From the NCBI GenBank assembly GCA_029582265.1, contig CM055835.1, positions 13,695,498 through 13,759,497 on the forward strand: a stretch of DNA of 64,000 nt. The letters are read 5' to 3'. Positions 46,861 to 58,755 of the stretch are shown in pieces. Within the stretch, counting starts at the first letter, position 1; each line of letters opens with the position of its first letter. The notes below the pieces were generated by a model. That model searched no databases. It was given only the letters and a program-made list of their open reading frames with translations, and was not told the DNA's origin. The stretch is from Zoroaster sp. YZ-2022. Taxonomy: Eukaryota; Echinodermata; Asteroidea; Forcipulatida; Zoroasteridae. The position numbers and the translations under genes are program-made.

Positions 46861-47714
46861 TGCCCGACCAATACTTGACATATTTCACTCGTGATTAAAA
46901 ACGGAAAAGATTACATTGTCCTGTCTAAGACAGCAACAACGACTTTTTCAGAGCAACGACAGTACGTACATGTATTTACACGATCAATAGTTATATTATT
47001 ATTATATAGGTACAGAGATTAAAAATGCAAATTGCTCGTAAAGATACGTTGATGCAATGTTTGAACAGAAATGTTTTTACCTAAGGGAAGCGCTGAAGTA
47101 TTGTGAATCGGTAGTTTTCGTATTATTACATATTTTGCTTCAATTCAAATCAGTACTTAATGGGAAGTTACAACATTGGTAATTACTAGAATATTAATTT
47201 AACAAAATATTATCTAAAAACTCACTTTTCAGAGCAACAAAAGTGCGGTCCTTAATAGTTATATTTATACACATGTACACAGACTTAATTGCTTATATAT
47301 TATTTATGCCATCTATTTTTTGCTTAAGTTTTTGCTTCAATAAAAAATAAGTATATGCTTAAAGATGTATCTCGAATTCTGTAAAAATCGTGTTTTTGGA
47401 GAAAATTTACCCAAACTATTGCTTACATCGTCCTCCAGTGGTAATGTAAATGTCGTCAGATTGTTGACTGTTCTGAAGACAACGTTTATGCCAATTTACA
47501 TGGCCAACGGACAAAAATTAAGGAAGTTGTGGGAAAAAATACTATTTTTGACCCAACATGAGGAAATGACCGACGGAAGAATGGGTAAAGCGCCACCTAA
47601 CGGTGACCTATGAAACTTTTCATGGCCTCATTCGATAAATCGCATAAAACCGAACATGTCTATGACGTTTCATGAAAATCGGCTGTTGAATGCAGAAAAT
47701 GTGGAGGGGACACA

Positions 47715-48160
47715 ATGAGCTCCAAGCCCAGACTTGGTAGGGATAATGCCCATCCCAGAACACACATTGCTGATCTACATGTACATGATGCTCTGTCCTG
47801 GACAACTTTACGTAATCGTTGGCATTTTCATAGAATGTTTGAGGTTTTAAAATGCGCTAATAACCTTAACCCAGGTTACCTAAATTCCCTTAAGTTTTTG
47901 AACTGCCATGTCATTCACCTGGTACTCGCTCTTTATCAAATGGTTCCCTTTACATGTCTGTTGTTATGTTCCCAAGACTAACCGTTGACACCCAAACGTT
48001 CTTTTCAATATCTTGGGACCCTGGGATGGAACAAGCTAACTTCTTTTGAGAGGAAGGCAAACACAATTTTACAATTCAAAAATCTTATGGAACAATGCTG
48101 TTCTTTTCCTTTTATCCATATTGTGTCAAGTTACCCTTTTAGTGTTTGGAAAAAATATAT
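47715..48160 (+). mobile_element. LINE 3' fragment (CR1/L2-like C-terminus)
   Basis: Interrupted frames read RNRWHFHRMFEVLKCANNLN and, after a frame change, RSFQYLGTLGWNKLTSFE followed by Phe/Lys-rich residues. That is the usual end of a CR1/L2-type LINE ORF2. Only this end is present. Confidence 0.6.
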
Positions 48161-48429
48161 TTTATTACTATGTTATGTTAAACTGCATTTTAATTTTTTT
48201 GTCACCGTTTCATTTCATTGGGCATATTGGTTTTTGTTTTATTTTTACTTTTTACTTTTTACCGTGCTTGTGTTATGTGCACCTTAGTTATATTGTATTT
48301 TTTGCCCGTTTTTTCCAGTTAGATTGTAAGAATGCCGTTTTCTTTTGTTTAGTGTTGGTGTATTTTATTGTCTTTGTTTGCAAATTTGGATTAACTGCTT
48401 AGTTATTGGTTTATTGTGGCTTTCCGTAA

Positions 48430-48620
48430 TGTTATAGCCCTAAATGTCTGAAAAAACATCGAATTCCAGACATTTAAATGTCTGAAATTTAATCCATCAC
48501 CTGAGTCCATTCATGTCTTTAATTAAAGCCTTTTGTGCAATTTCAGACATTTAATGTCTGCCATTTTATCCCCATTGTCCAATTTCAGACATTTTGATAC
48601 TAACAAAAGGATTTCAGACA
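48430..48620. repeat. Palindromic CAGACATTTAAATGTCTG block
   Basis: At least five copies of TTTCAGACATT lie within 200 bp, two of them as near-perfect palindromes (about 48463-48484 and 48543-48559). Confidence 0.75.
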
Positions 48621-49864
48621 TTCCCTGTTTCACAGTGTAAAGTGTATTGTTCTGCATTAAATTTGATCTTATAAATGATATCACTGATGATGCAGTGCAG
48701 CACGACACAGAGTTAATTTTCACCTGAAAACCCTAAATTAAAAATTGGTTTCCGTTTTTTCCAGTAAAAAAGCGATGTTCCGATGAAAAAGAAAGTGTTC
48801 GGAAATTGCCGTAAAAACACAGGTGATGTATCTATAAAGTGAAGGTACAACATTGGTAATAGTACCAGATTATCAAATGAATCAATAATAATCTTTAAAG
48901 CTTACTTGGTGTATAAGTTGGTGCAATAATCAATCATTCTGAGAAACGATTTTGTCTGAAGTGCTATCATCTTAGAGAAATCATAAATTGTTATTACGAA
49001 TTTACAAAACGTTGCCTTCCAGTTTTGTCGTTTTCTCAAAAACGTTAGCACTTGATGTGATGAAATTTTCATAATTTAGTTTTATGATAATTTCTGAGAT
49101 ATGAAAATTTTCCCTTGTAAATATTTTATGATAATTTCTGAGATATGAAAATCTTCCCTTGTAAATACTGCTGCTAGGAAGCGCTCTGTGATGACGTCAA
49201 CAAACATATTTTTAATTTATGACTAGTCCGCTATTCACCTTTCCTACCACATTGGCTGCACACCGTAATAGTGCTGCATAATATTTGTTTATGTTAAACT
49301 TACGGTTTCAACCGGGAAAAAAGGTCAAAATTGGGTCATGTCTGTGTACGAAATGTCAGATAATTCGAGGTTTCTACGATGATTGTTAATTTATCTGGGG
49401 TGGTTCATGGGATAAATTATTTAAAAATATTAAACCTCTATTTGATGTAATTCATTATGACATTAAATATATTTACCTTCATGTCAACGTAAAAGTATTT
49501 GTGAAGTTATAAGTTAATCTGAACGTTGAAAATATGGTTTTCTCTTCAGAAAAGTTTCACGACAAAACTCGCATCCGTGGTGCCGCATGCGACTTGACAA
49601 GAGACTTTTACGGCTACACGTACACATGGAGTTCAGTTCGACGTGCGACTCGACTTAAGACTACTACCTCCGTCGTGCTCTGTGTGCACAAAATACGATA
49701 GGCCTATGTTTGGGAAACGGCTGTGTGCTTGCGAAATGGGTTATGCTTCAGAATATTTTTCACTTAAACTTCCGGTTTCGACCGGAAGGAGAGGTCAGAT
49801 TAGGGTTATGTCTGTGAATTATAGTGAGAGCCATTCTTAATTCATTTTGACACTTTTTGTTTAC

Positions 49865-50240
49865 TGTTTAAAACTAATAATAATAATAATAATGTGTGGA
49901 CTTATATAGCGCACGTCATCCACCAACTGAGTGGTGCTCAAGGCGCATTATATTATTACCCCTGCTCATCAGGCTCATAAGGCTCATAAATCATTCCTGA
50001 AACCATCTCAGCTCCCTGGGGACAGCTCAATTGCTGCCATTACAGCGCATATAGGGCTAATCAACCAACTCAGCCTTCACAGGTACCCATTTAACCCCTG
50101 GGTGGAGAGAAGCAATTATGGTTAAGTGTCTTGTTCAAGGACACAAGTATGTGTCACGGCCGGGATTCGAACCCACATGCTGCCGCTAACACCAGAACTT
50201 GAGTCCGGTAAGCTAGACCGCTCGGCCACGACACTCCAAA
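49865..50240 (-). mobile_element. tRNA-Leu-type SINE, minus strand
   Basis: Reverse-oriented member of the 28916 family: AAT tail at 49876-49892, body, and tRNA-like head ending CGGCCACGACACTCCA at about 50237. Confidence 0.88.
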
Positions 50241-50438
50241 TAAATAGGTTTATGGCAACTATTTTGTGAAATATCTCATTTCAAAGTAGCCTGTTTTCCT
50301 TTCTATAAAAGGAATTTTGTAATGTTCCAAAAAACAAAAACAATTCCGGAAATTGCCGGTTAAACACGGGCAATGTAACTTCAATTAACACGTCGACCGA
50401 CATGAAACCTTAATTATAAAAAACGAAGATAAGCTTAC

Positions 50439-50505
50439 CTGATGTTACTGAAGCGAAGACAAAACCTACCACCCATACCGCAAAGCTACAAAGTCTCCAA
50501 TTCAT
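50439..50505 (-). CDS. SRCR-7TM receptor gene, exon 1 (signal peptide)
   Basis: ATG at 50505 opens 22 codons, MNWRLCSFAVWVVGFVF then small residues, a good signal peptide. It ends at donor ACATCAG|GTAAGC in phase 1, matching the SRCR exon. An in-frame ATG at 50637 would add 44 polar residues before the leader, so I prefer 50505. Joining the six exons keeps one frame and predicts 1181 residues. Whether extra exons lie in the 4.8 kb intron is unknown. Confidence 0.7.
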
Positions 50506-50672
50506 GGCAAGAAGCGTTGGATCTTGACGAATTTTCTTCTCCAAAATTATCAAAGACGACGCTTGACTATTACAGCTGTGCGGCGAGATCGGCATATATT
50601 TGGAGATGTTTCCTTCTGGGATCAGAGCGCTGATCACTGGTAACTGATGACAACTTGGTTCGAGAGGAAGGC

Positions 50673-50682
50673 GTTTATATAG
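50673..50682 (-). promoter_or_regulatory. TATA box candidate for the receptor gene
   Basis: TATATAAAC on the minus strand, about 170 bp upstream of the chosen ATG. A start site about 30 bp downstream would be near 50645. Confidence 0.4.
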
Positions 50683-52107
50683 TTGGTGTTTCGGTCAGTG
50701 GTTGGTGGATCGCATCTTGCTTCGTGAGTAGCGTGCATGACTAAAAATACTACCGCGTGAAAAACATAGGCGTGTCTAGTCTCTGATCATTCTAAACATT
50801 ACAGGCCAATCAACGTCACAGTTCGCTGACGAGGCCATCCATATTAAAATTGAGTCTCTTGATCGTATCATTAACTGTGAAAGAACTTAACAAGTAAAGT
50901 TTTATAGTTTATGTGGTAGCTTAACTCATTTGCCATAGACAATTCCATTCTATCCGACTATTGTACAGTGTTCTATCTTTTAGCCTTGTTTGTGTTTTGG
51001 AATGTTTTCCCAGGACAAAGGCACATTCTTAAAGGTTCATTCAATCTTCACTTTATATCAAAATTGATTTCTAATTTTGTTTTTAAGACAAACAACCCAG
51101 AAGCATGGACATTTAATCAAATATGTATCTACATTAAGTTGTATCTGATTGGCCCTTTAAATACAATAGCCTCTGATACAGAAATTATTCAAGGGTTGTT
51201 TGATACCATCATCAACTTTCATTAAGTTATGATAAATCCTTCATCCTTAATGTTTTTCGATATTACCCATATTGTGTAGTGGCTTTTAACCCAGTAATAA
51301 CATAATTGAGTACATCAATTATTGTTGTTATTGAGCCGATTTTCATTAGTGTCAGTAATGCGACGTTCAATTAAATTACCCTTGTGATAAGGATCATAAA
51401 AAATATTGATACATATTGGTCAGATTGTTGGTCAAGCCTGTCAGTTTGGTTGGTTGGCGATTTTCTTTTTCTGCAGTATACGTTGTCAATAGCTTAGAAA
51501 TTGGATTACAACCCTAATTTAAACAAGGTTCTTCAAGAATTAATTCACCGACTATTTAGAGTGGCACGGAAGTCTTAGGGGTTACAACAATCGTCTTCCG
51601 TTTGGGTAGTACTGTTAATAATTTTTAATTAAAAAATTAATTCAGAAGTAAAGCCTTTCTTGTGGATGAATTTTTTAAAGTCAAAAATCCCTTTTTAGGC
51701 CAAAAAAGTCTCCGGTTTCTGGTCATCGGTCGGCTTCAAAATCAGTGCGGTGACGCAGTTTTTTTAGCCATTTTTTTTTTTTTTTATTTTTTTATACATT
51801 GTATACGCGGAGACTAAATTTCCCATATAAACAAAGTATGATGGCTAAGAGAGGCCTCACAAATTGGGCAAACGTTCATAACCCATGTCAAGAATTCTAA
51901 TCGATCCAGCAATTTTGGCAGCAGTTGCCTCATAGCAAAAACAATTAAATTAAAACTAGAGACATCGAATGATGTCGCGTTTTCCTCTAGTGAGCCCTTC
52001 GATGTTTAGCTGTATGGAGATTTCGGTCCTAGCCATGACTCGTTTTTAAGAGAACGCCTTTTCCCCAGAAGATCTGCAGATATAGTGATGAGTGAAGACG
52101 TTTTTAA
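50683..52107. other. Intergenic, no gene seen
   Basis: AT-rich. 51700-51950 is a copy of the dispersed family at 29490-29860 (long T run, then GGCTAAGAGAGG). Confidence 0.55.
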
Positions 52108-52494
52108 GGAGCCCCTAAAGGGACATATGATGAAAACAAATTTACGTGCGAAGAAATAATTTGAGTTCTTTATTTCGAGAGCACGAAATGATTTCGAGAG
52201 CACGAAATGATTTCGAGGGGACGAAATAATTTATTTCGATTGCGCGAAATGATTTCGAACACACGAAATACTTTATTTCGAGCGCACGAAATAAAGAATT
52301 TCGAGCGCTCGAAATCATTTCGAGTGCACGAAATGATTTCGAGCACACAAAATGATTTCGATCGCACGAAATGATTTCGAGCGCACGAAATGATTTCGTG
52401 AGCACGAAATGATTTCGAGCGCACGAAATAAAGAACTCAAATTATTTCTTCGCACGTAAATTTGTTTTTATCATAATGTCCCGTTAGGGGCTCC
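52108..52494. mobile_element. Foldback/MITE-like element with palindromic internal repeats
   Basis: Terminal inverted repeats of about 70 bp with few differences: GGAGCCCCTAAAGGGACAT at the left and its counterpart ending GGGGCTCC at the right, including ACGTGCGAAGAAATAATTTG. The interior is 12 or so copies of a unit near CGAAATGATTTCGAGCGCA, itself centred on the palindrome CGAAATNATTTCG. No transposase gene. A target duplication was not clear. Confidence 0.88.
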
Positions 52495-52797
52495 ATACGT
52501 TTACGATGTCGCGAATAGAAAACTTAGAGTTGCTGCCTTTAGTTTGGCTCATGCCGTAACCAGGGATCACCACGAGGAGATCAGCCTGACGATGTTTAGA
52601 AAGTGGGCATTTACTAAGCTATCATATCATAACCAATTTTTCATATATATACACATTTATTTATTTTATTTAATTGCTTTTCCTTTAATTCTGATATCCA
52701 TCCGCCGTTTTCCTTTCTTTACATTTAAATCACCTTTCTTATGCAAATTAGCCCAAATTCTATTCGCCCTCACATGAGCCAAATTTACACACCGAAG
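52495..52797. other. Intergenic, no gene seen
   Basis: AT-rich, no coding signal. Confidence 0.5.
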
Positions 52798-55082
52798 CAC
52801 TGAGGAGACGCAATCTTAATCGCTCCTTCTATCCTTTTATATTCAGGTAAATACAATTTCATGAATTTATATTTATCTTATTTCACCAAACTTAACTTTG
52901 TACATTACTTTATACTTACTAAGTCGACTTCATATTAATATCTGTGAGGTTTAGTCCTATAACAGGGTATTTTAGTTTTAAAATATTTAGTCCAAGTCCG
53001 GCCGCAAGATAGCGGCCGATACTTACCTTAGTATGGCGGGAAACGCTAAAACGGTTTAAATATTACATTTTGTAATCTGCTTTAATACTTCAAGACCATT
53101 TATCGTTCAATTATTTTAAAGAAACATTATTTTAAAGAAATTTACTGTAACCGGAGCTTTTGCACACCCAGGAATAATACACAGAATGCAAGTAAGGATA
53201 CCGCGGACCAATGAACTTTAATGAAATCACAAATCTAGAGAACTACAACCAAAATGAAAACGTAAACCCGAAACCAAACACACACAAAAAATAAACCCTG
53301 TTAAAACAAACAGAAAAATAACAACTTTAAATCAGCACAAAATACGGTTCACCTCATGTTCTATATCAATCTAATTGAATTATTCAGTTAACCACAAGTT
53401 TCTTTAATACAAAATGGTATACATAATAAAAATGAAATGGAAGAATTAAGGCGCAATTGACAATAATTATGATAAACAGTAATAGCGCTTTCCGACAAAA
53501 ACATCATACCAGACCCAACAGCCAATTACGTTAAGAGCGATCCCCGATCCCTTTGCAAGAACCCATAAACCAATCAACGGAATAACTAATGGACCATAAA
53601 CATACCCCAACCAGCGACAATGGGTCTACAGATCACGGACCCACCATTTCGGCACCATGATAAAATCCGGTCTCTGGATAAAACAACCTTCAGCTGTCAT
53701 CAGCAGGTGGACGATGGTCTAAAATGAAGTGAATTACAATATGCTAAAACACAACCAAAAACCATGCAATCATGTACAGTATGCTCAAGTTCTGCGGTCA
53801 CTATCTATGTGCATGCAATGACAAAAAATATGCCGATGTCCATGACGGACTCGCATGCAATGCCTCTACAAAACGGCTGAACGTCCATCGTTCTAATATA
53901 AAAACAACACATTTGTAAACTACAATCCCCATGGGAGGGCCAGATTACTCAAATCGGCCTGTACGAATTGACTTCGAATTACAGCCGAAAAGAAATATCT
54001 ATCACTCTCCAACCCAAGGCAACTTCATCGCAATTCTTTCAAATATCTTAAAATTACATTAAAACACATACTCGATTAATCCATTATGCCTCTCCCGTCT
54101 TCCGAAAATATTATTTGTTTAAATTCTCCCAACATCCCAGCAATTTACTTATTGACATCAACGGCGACAAATTATAAAAGTCTGCCATCACTATACAAAG
54201 TGACAAATACTGACGGCCTCCTGTAAAGGATTCACTCCAATACGCCTGTCAGATAACCAATAATCCCAAACAAAGCTAGCCCCTTACGAAATTATTTCGA
54301 GTTATGCCTCACTCTGAATGGAAGTTATTTTCTCCATTAATCTTCGCAATCACGTCACCGAGACGTATACCAAGTTATCGTAACTTTTCCCACTGCTAAA
54401 TTAATGAACTAGCCGGTGCTGTGGTCGACTTGACGTCGATTCCCAAAGCTCACCGAACACTTATAGAATTTGTCTCGACACCAACAAGAAAATGTTTCTT
54501 TACTTAAACTTATCTTTCCTCTACTAAACTCTAAAAATTACAAAGACAATTTCCAGTGAAAATAAAATATATAAAAATAAGTAAAAATGTATCATTTACC
54601 TGTATCAGACATGTACTGTAATAGTCGAAGAACATCCTGACACAAAGACGAAACTACAATTAAGGCTCACTGGACAGACGTTCGCCTTCGCAACCGCCGT
54701 CACCGGCAGCGCGTTGGCAAGTGCCAGCTCGGCTCGAAATCGCCGTACCCGCTGCAACCCCCCCAAAATGTCCACAGGGCAAGACAAGGACGTAGGTGTT
54801 ATAGCCCTCAGTGGTAGCAAGACCCCCTAGCTTCACCGCGTTTTATACTCGAACTGAACATTCCAAAATGTAACACGAGAAGGCAATAATAACACTACAT
54901 AACTAATATTAAGCAAACAATATACAAAACGTACAACTACAATAAGGAAATTCCTTTTAACTTTGTGTCCATAATAATAACCGACATGGTTGTATATTCC
55001 CCCGGTTACATTACACACAGTTATTCCAAAACAGAGGAGACGCAATCTTCTTAATCGCTCCTTCTATCCTTTTATATTCAGT
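52798..55082. repeat. Segment of about 2.2 kb flanked by 50-bp direct repeats
   Basis: GAGGAGACGCAATCTT.AATCGCTCCTTCTATCC and its continuation occur at 52800-52850 and 55032-55081 in the same orientation, differing by a 3-bp insertion. No coding frame is convincing between them. It could be an insertion that duplicated its target, a small tandem duplication edge, or a degraded element. Confidence 0.55.
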
Positions 55083-56080
55083 TACTAATAAAGAATTGAT
55101 CACCAAAGAGAAGTCTTTTCCTCGTCCATCCTTTGGCTAGTGTCACACACATAAACCTAATAAAAAATGGTAGGCTTGGCTTAACAATTAAGTGAAGTTT
55201 CAGGTTCCGGTCCACGGCTTTGTGTACGCCTTCAATGCATCTTGGTATAGTAATGCAACTTAGCTTGTCGGTGAGTGGGTATTTTATTTTCATACACCAT
55301 ACAGAAACGTAAAACTATATGTTTACCATGCAGCAGACGACGGTCGTGTACCGTTTCGTGAGTACGTACAATACAAGATACGAGTTTATTGTACGAGATA
55401 CAGAACATGTTTTCTGAATCAATAAAATTGAATGTGTTTGTCGTCTTGAATATTTCTGCTCCACTCATTGATCAGGTTGTTTCCAAGTAGAGCATGAAAT
55501 TAATGAAATAAATTCCCATATTTCTTGCAAACGGAAATCTATATAATATTATTTTAATTGGCTACTGAATGTCATGTATAGAGTATTGTTTTCACGACCA
55601 TGCAAATGATAATGACAAAAATAATGCTCTCATGATTAGTTAATTACTGTTTTTTTGCCTTTGAGAAAGAACCTGCTAGGTTCGAAACGTAAGGCCAATC
55701 ACCATTATTTTGAATTTTATTTTATTTTTTAATTCGGCCTTGGGCGTGATTAGTGATACTGATAGTGATTCGGGTTGAATTTTGTTTGCATTGGAGTCAA
55801 TACAAACGGTAAAATGTGTGGCCGCAAATCATGTGTACAATGCACGGACAGCGTATTTTTTTCCAGGACGAACGTTGGCAATTTTTGAAAAGATGTCTAT
55901 TTTTTTACTTTTTGTTAAAAGATAAGAAGTGTTTTAAAAATGGGAATTTCATAGAAATTGCCCAGGTTCGATTCACGGCCTGGAAACATTACGCGCACGG
56001 ACAACAAACGAGACCGTTCTCATTGTATAGCGCCCTCTTTGAATCGTGCTAGCGCTAGCAGAGCACGCACATTGATTGCT
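55083..56080. other. Intergenic, no gene seen
   Basis: AT-rich with no credible frame; a T run is near 55650. It likely holds part of the ABHD16A-like gene promoter at its right end. Confidence 0.5.
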
Positions 56081-56081
56081 G

Positions 56082-56094
56082 CATATGGCGGCGC
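56082..56094 (+). promoter_or_regulatory. YY1-like site upstream of ABHD16A-like gene
   Basis: CATATGGCGGCG lies about 60 bp upstream of the start codon. The ATGGCGGC core is the YY1 motif common near housekeeping gene starts. Match by eye only. Confidence 0.25.
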
Positions 56095-56148
56095 ATAACA
56101 TTACATTGTAAGTACAGTACAGTGCAGCTGCTGTATAAATAAACAGTC

Positions 56149-56223
56149 ATGGCAGCCTCTCTTCTTCGGCGCTGCATTTTTGGGCCTCAGCTGTACCGAT
56201 TACATACCCTTGGAGATACACCG
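56149..56223 (+). CDS. ABHD16A: ABHD16A-like lipase, exon 1
   Basis: ATG 56149 encodes 25 residues, MAASLLRRCIFGPQLYRLH onward, matching the MAxLLxxxxGPxLYxxY-type N-terminus of ABHD16A. The exon ends at donor ACACCG|GTGAGA in phase 0. ABHD16A is a membrane phosphatidylserine lipase making lyso-phosphatidylserine, on the endoplasmic reticulum in mammals. Only its N-terminal membrane region lies in this window; the alpha/beta-hydrolase domain must lie beyond 64000. Confidence 0.8.
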
Positions 56224-57434
56224 GTGAGACATAAAGTTTATATCGGAGTACAAATGCAGGGCCAAATTTTCAACACCTTTTTTCCCGTTTTCTGAATTTG
56301 ACCTAGGACCGCAGTTGTGTATTTTTAAGTCAGATTACGTAAAAATAATTTACTTCGGTGTGGCCCTGCATTCTAACGTTATACATGTATCCTCAATTTA
56401 CCCTAAATGACGCACCTAAGGTTATCAACTGGACGGTAACTTACAAATGAAATTAGCAGTTTGGTGATTCAGTTTGTTTCAGTGAAGGATTCTCTTGGAA
56501 AATGCGGAATTTCAATGCATGATCATATGCGTGGATGTCTTGAGCGCCGTTTTTTGAGACGCACAGAATTGTAGTCATCAGAAAATTGATGTTGGTAATG
56601 TCACTAATGCATAATGACTCACCCCAAACTGTTAAAGTTTATGGGGGCACAGAAAATGTACCCAAGAAGAAAAACAGTTCCTTCCTCCCTGGTTGAATCA
56701 TGCTTCATCTTATTCCAGATGGTTGTAAAATTGTTTTTAATCTTGAAAATAAAAATATTGTTTTCGATTTTTAAAATAAAATGGTATAATTTGGAGAAGC
56801 TCTCAAAACTTTTAATCAATATTCTTGAAAGACCAATAAAATGGAAGGTGGTTAAAATTTTTGCAAAAAGTACTTTAAAACTTTGAAATGTGTAAAAATG
56901 CTGTTAACATTTTGTCAAATAAAAGATTTCTTTTCATAACCATGATATTAATGTTTCGTTTTCTCAATAATTTTCCACTACCGTCGAAATAAACACCAAC
57001 GAAATAAGTAGTCTTCGTTCGCTTCTTCTATAAGGAATGTGTCCATTTTGAGGATCAATATTTCTTTAAAAAATCATTGCAAATGTAAAGCATTCATATA
57101 TGGTTTCCATAGATGTTCGTGAAAAAAAAATTGAGGTCATGTTTATCTCTTACTATTTGTATAGTAAAATCAGTGGTTAAACAACTTTTTCCACTTTCAC
57201 AAGCACTAACTTTCCAGTAAATTATACAATTTCACAATAATTTTTATTTTTGTAACAAGCACGACTTAGATAAGTTTATGCACCAGTAATACGCCATAGT
57301 TTTGTAAGTTTTCCGAGAAATGCTAAGCCAAAAGTACGTGCGTCATTTCACGAGTGCGGCGAATTACGTACATAGACGATACTGTACATGTAGTTGTACT
57401 TGTAGGCTACCTTTGGATTTCTGGATGCCAGTCA

Positions 57435-57650
57435 ACTCGCCCCTGGGAAATTCGCCCCCTGACAAACTCGCCCCCTGACAAACTCGCCCCCTGTTGATAC
57501 AAGCTCTCACCCTGACAAACTGGCCCCTCACAAAGTCGCCCCTCGGCAAAGTCGCCCCCCGGCAAACTCGCCCCCCCTACAAACTCGTCCCCCCTACAAA
57601 CTCGTCCCCCCTTACAAACTCGCGCCCCTACAAACTCGCCCTGTAATTGG
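57435..57650 (-). repeat. CAAACTCGCCCC minisatellite
   Basis: About 13 imperfect copies of a unit of about 16 bp, CAAACTCGCCCCCTGA and variants. The reverse complement motif forms the array at 58133-58378. Confidence 0.85.
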
Positions 57651-58132
57651 ACGCATTTCACACTATTAAGACTGGTTTAATAAGATGTATATGTACAGGG
57701 CCAAAACTATTTAACCCAAACCCCTTGGGTATTTTTACTAGAAAGTATCCTGAATCCACCAAAATCCACCATTTTTGTCACACACAAAATGCTGGTGTCC
57801 TGAATCCATCAGAATCCGCCAGTGTAGATATTGGACATATCCTGAATCCGCCAAAATCCACCACTAAATTTCTGGCGGATTTTGGCGGATTCAGGATACC
57901 ATGCTCACATGAAAATTTGTATACCTATGTTGCTGCATAGAATCCATCAAAATCTAACACATACAAGTGTTGGCTGTACATGTACAGTACATGTAACTAT
58001 AATCCATCAAAATACATCAACCAACATGACCAAGCAGTTAAAAACTATTGAAATCCTGAATCCATCAAAGTCTGCCATATGCTCAATGTGGAGATATCCT
58101 GAATCCGCCGAAATCCTCAAAAAAAGTTTGCC

Positions 58133-58378
58133 GGTGGCGAGTTTGCCGGGGGGCGAGTTTGCCAAGGGGCGAGTTTGCCAAGGTATTGCTCAGGGTGGTC
58201 AAAATGACAGTAAAACCAGTCAAAAATGCTCCTGTATGCACATTTGGGTCAACAGTCAAAACAGGCAGTTGACTGGTTTTGACCTCTACAGCAACTTCCC
58301 GGTGGCGAGTTTGCCGGGGGGGCGAGTTTGCCAAGGGGGGGGGGGGGGGGGGGCCAGTTTGCCAAGGGGCGAGTTTGC
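58133..58378 (+). repeat. GGCGAGTTTGCC minisatellite (inverted partner)
   Basis: GGGGCGAGTTTGCCAAGG units, opposite in strand to 57435-57650, occur in two clusters separated by a module of about 120 bp. A G homopolymer lies at 58337-58352. Confidence 0.85.
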
Positions 58379-58698
58379 CAAGGTATTACTCAGGGTGGTC
58401 AAAATGACAGTAAAAACCAGTCAAAAATTCTCCTGTATGCACATTTGGGTCAACAGTCAAAACAGGCAGTTGACTGGTTTTGACCTCTACAGCAACTTCC
58501 CAGTTTTCCCACTAAAGTGCATCAATAGTAGGAGAGTTAAATTACAAATTGTGCTGTATGAGACTACCAACACTTTAGATATTTCCATGTCAGATACATG
58601 GAGTCACGTTTCGGAACAAAATCAAGTATGAAATAGTCGGTAGACAGTGATAATTTATACCAAGTCCTGTAATTTTTGTTTTCATTATTAATTAACAG

Positions 58699-58755
58699 GG
58701 ACATGAATATCAACCAAACGTCTTAGAGAGACAAAGCAATAATGTTGTCAAAATG
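58699..58755 (+). CDS. ABHD16A: ABHD16A-like lipase, exon 2
   Basis: 57 nt, phase 0 at both ends: acceptor TTAATTAACAG, donor AAAATG|GTAAGT. It encodes GHEYQPNVLERQSNNVVKM, the counterpart of the YYQPRxLExxxD segment of ABHD16A. An alternative donor a few bases downstream (GTAACT) is possible and would matter for the exon 3 frame. Confidence 0.75.

Larger units (their letters stand above)
45676..50438. other. Long receptor intron with repeats
   Basis: No further receptor exon is convincing. It contains a small foldback element (about 45745-45890), a GGTGTA-rich block (46140-46860), a LINE fragment (47715-48160), an ACATTTAAATGT block (48430-48620), an inverted copy of the 34-kb intron repeat (about 49050-49620) and a SINE (49865-50240). 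Confidence 0.6.
56224..58698. other. ABHD16A-like intron 1 with minisatellites
   Basis: Non-coding. Holds the two oppositely oriented GGCGAGTTTG arrays, a CCTGAATCC(G/A)CCAAAATCC repeat (57755-57900, including a palindrome at 57870-57897) and two copies of a TCAAAA-rich module. Long open frames here (for example 57882-58631) are by-products of the repeats. Confidence 0.75.

Noticed and set aside
57882..58631. A 249-codon open frame in ABHD16A-like intron 1
   Set aside because: Its sequence simply translates minisatellite and module repeats (two identical long segments); there is no start context or domain.
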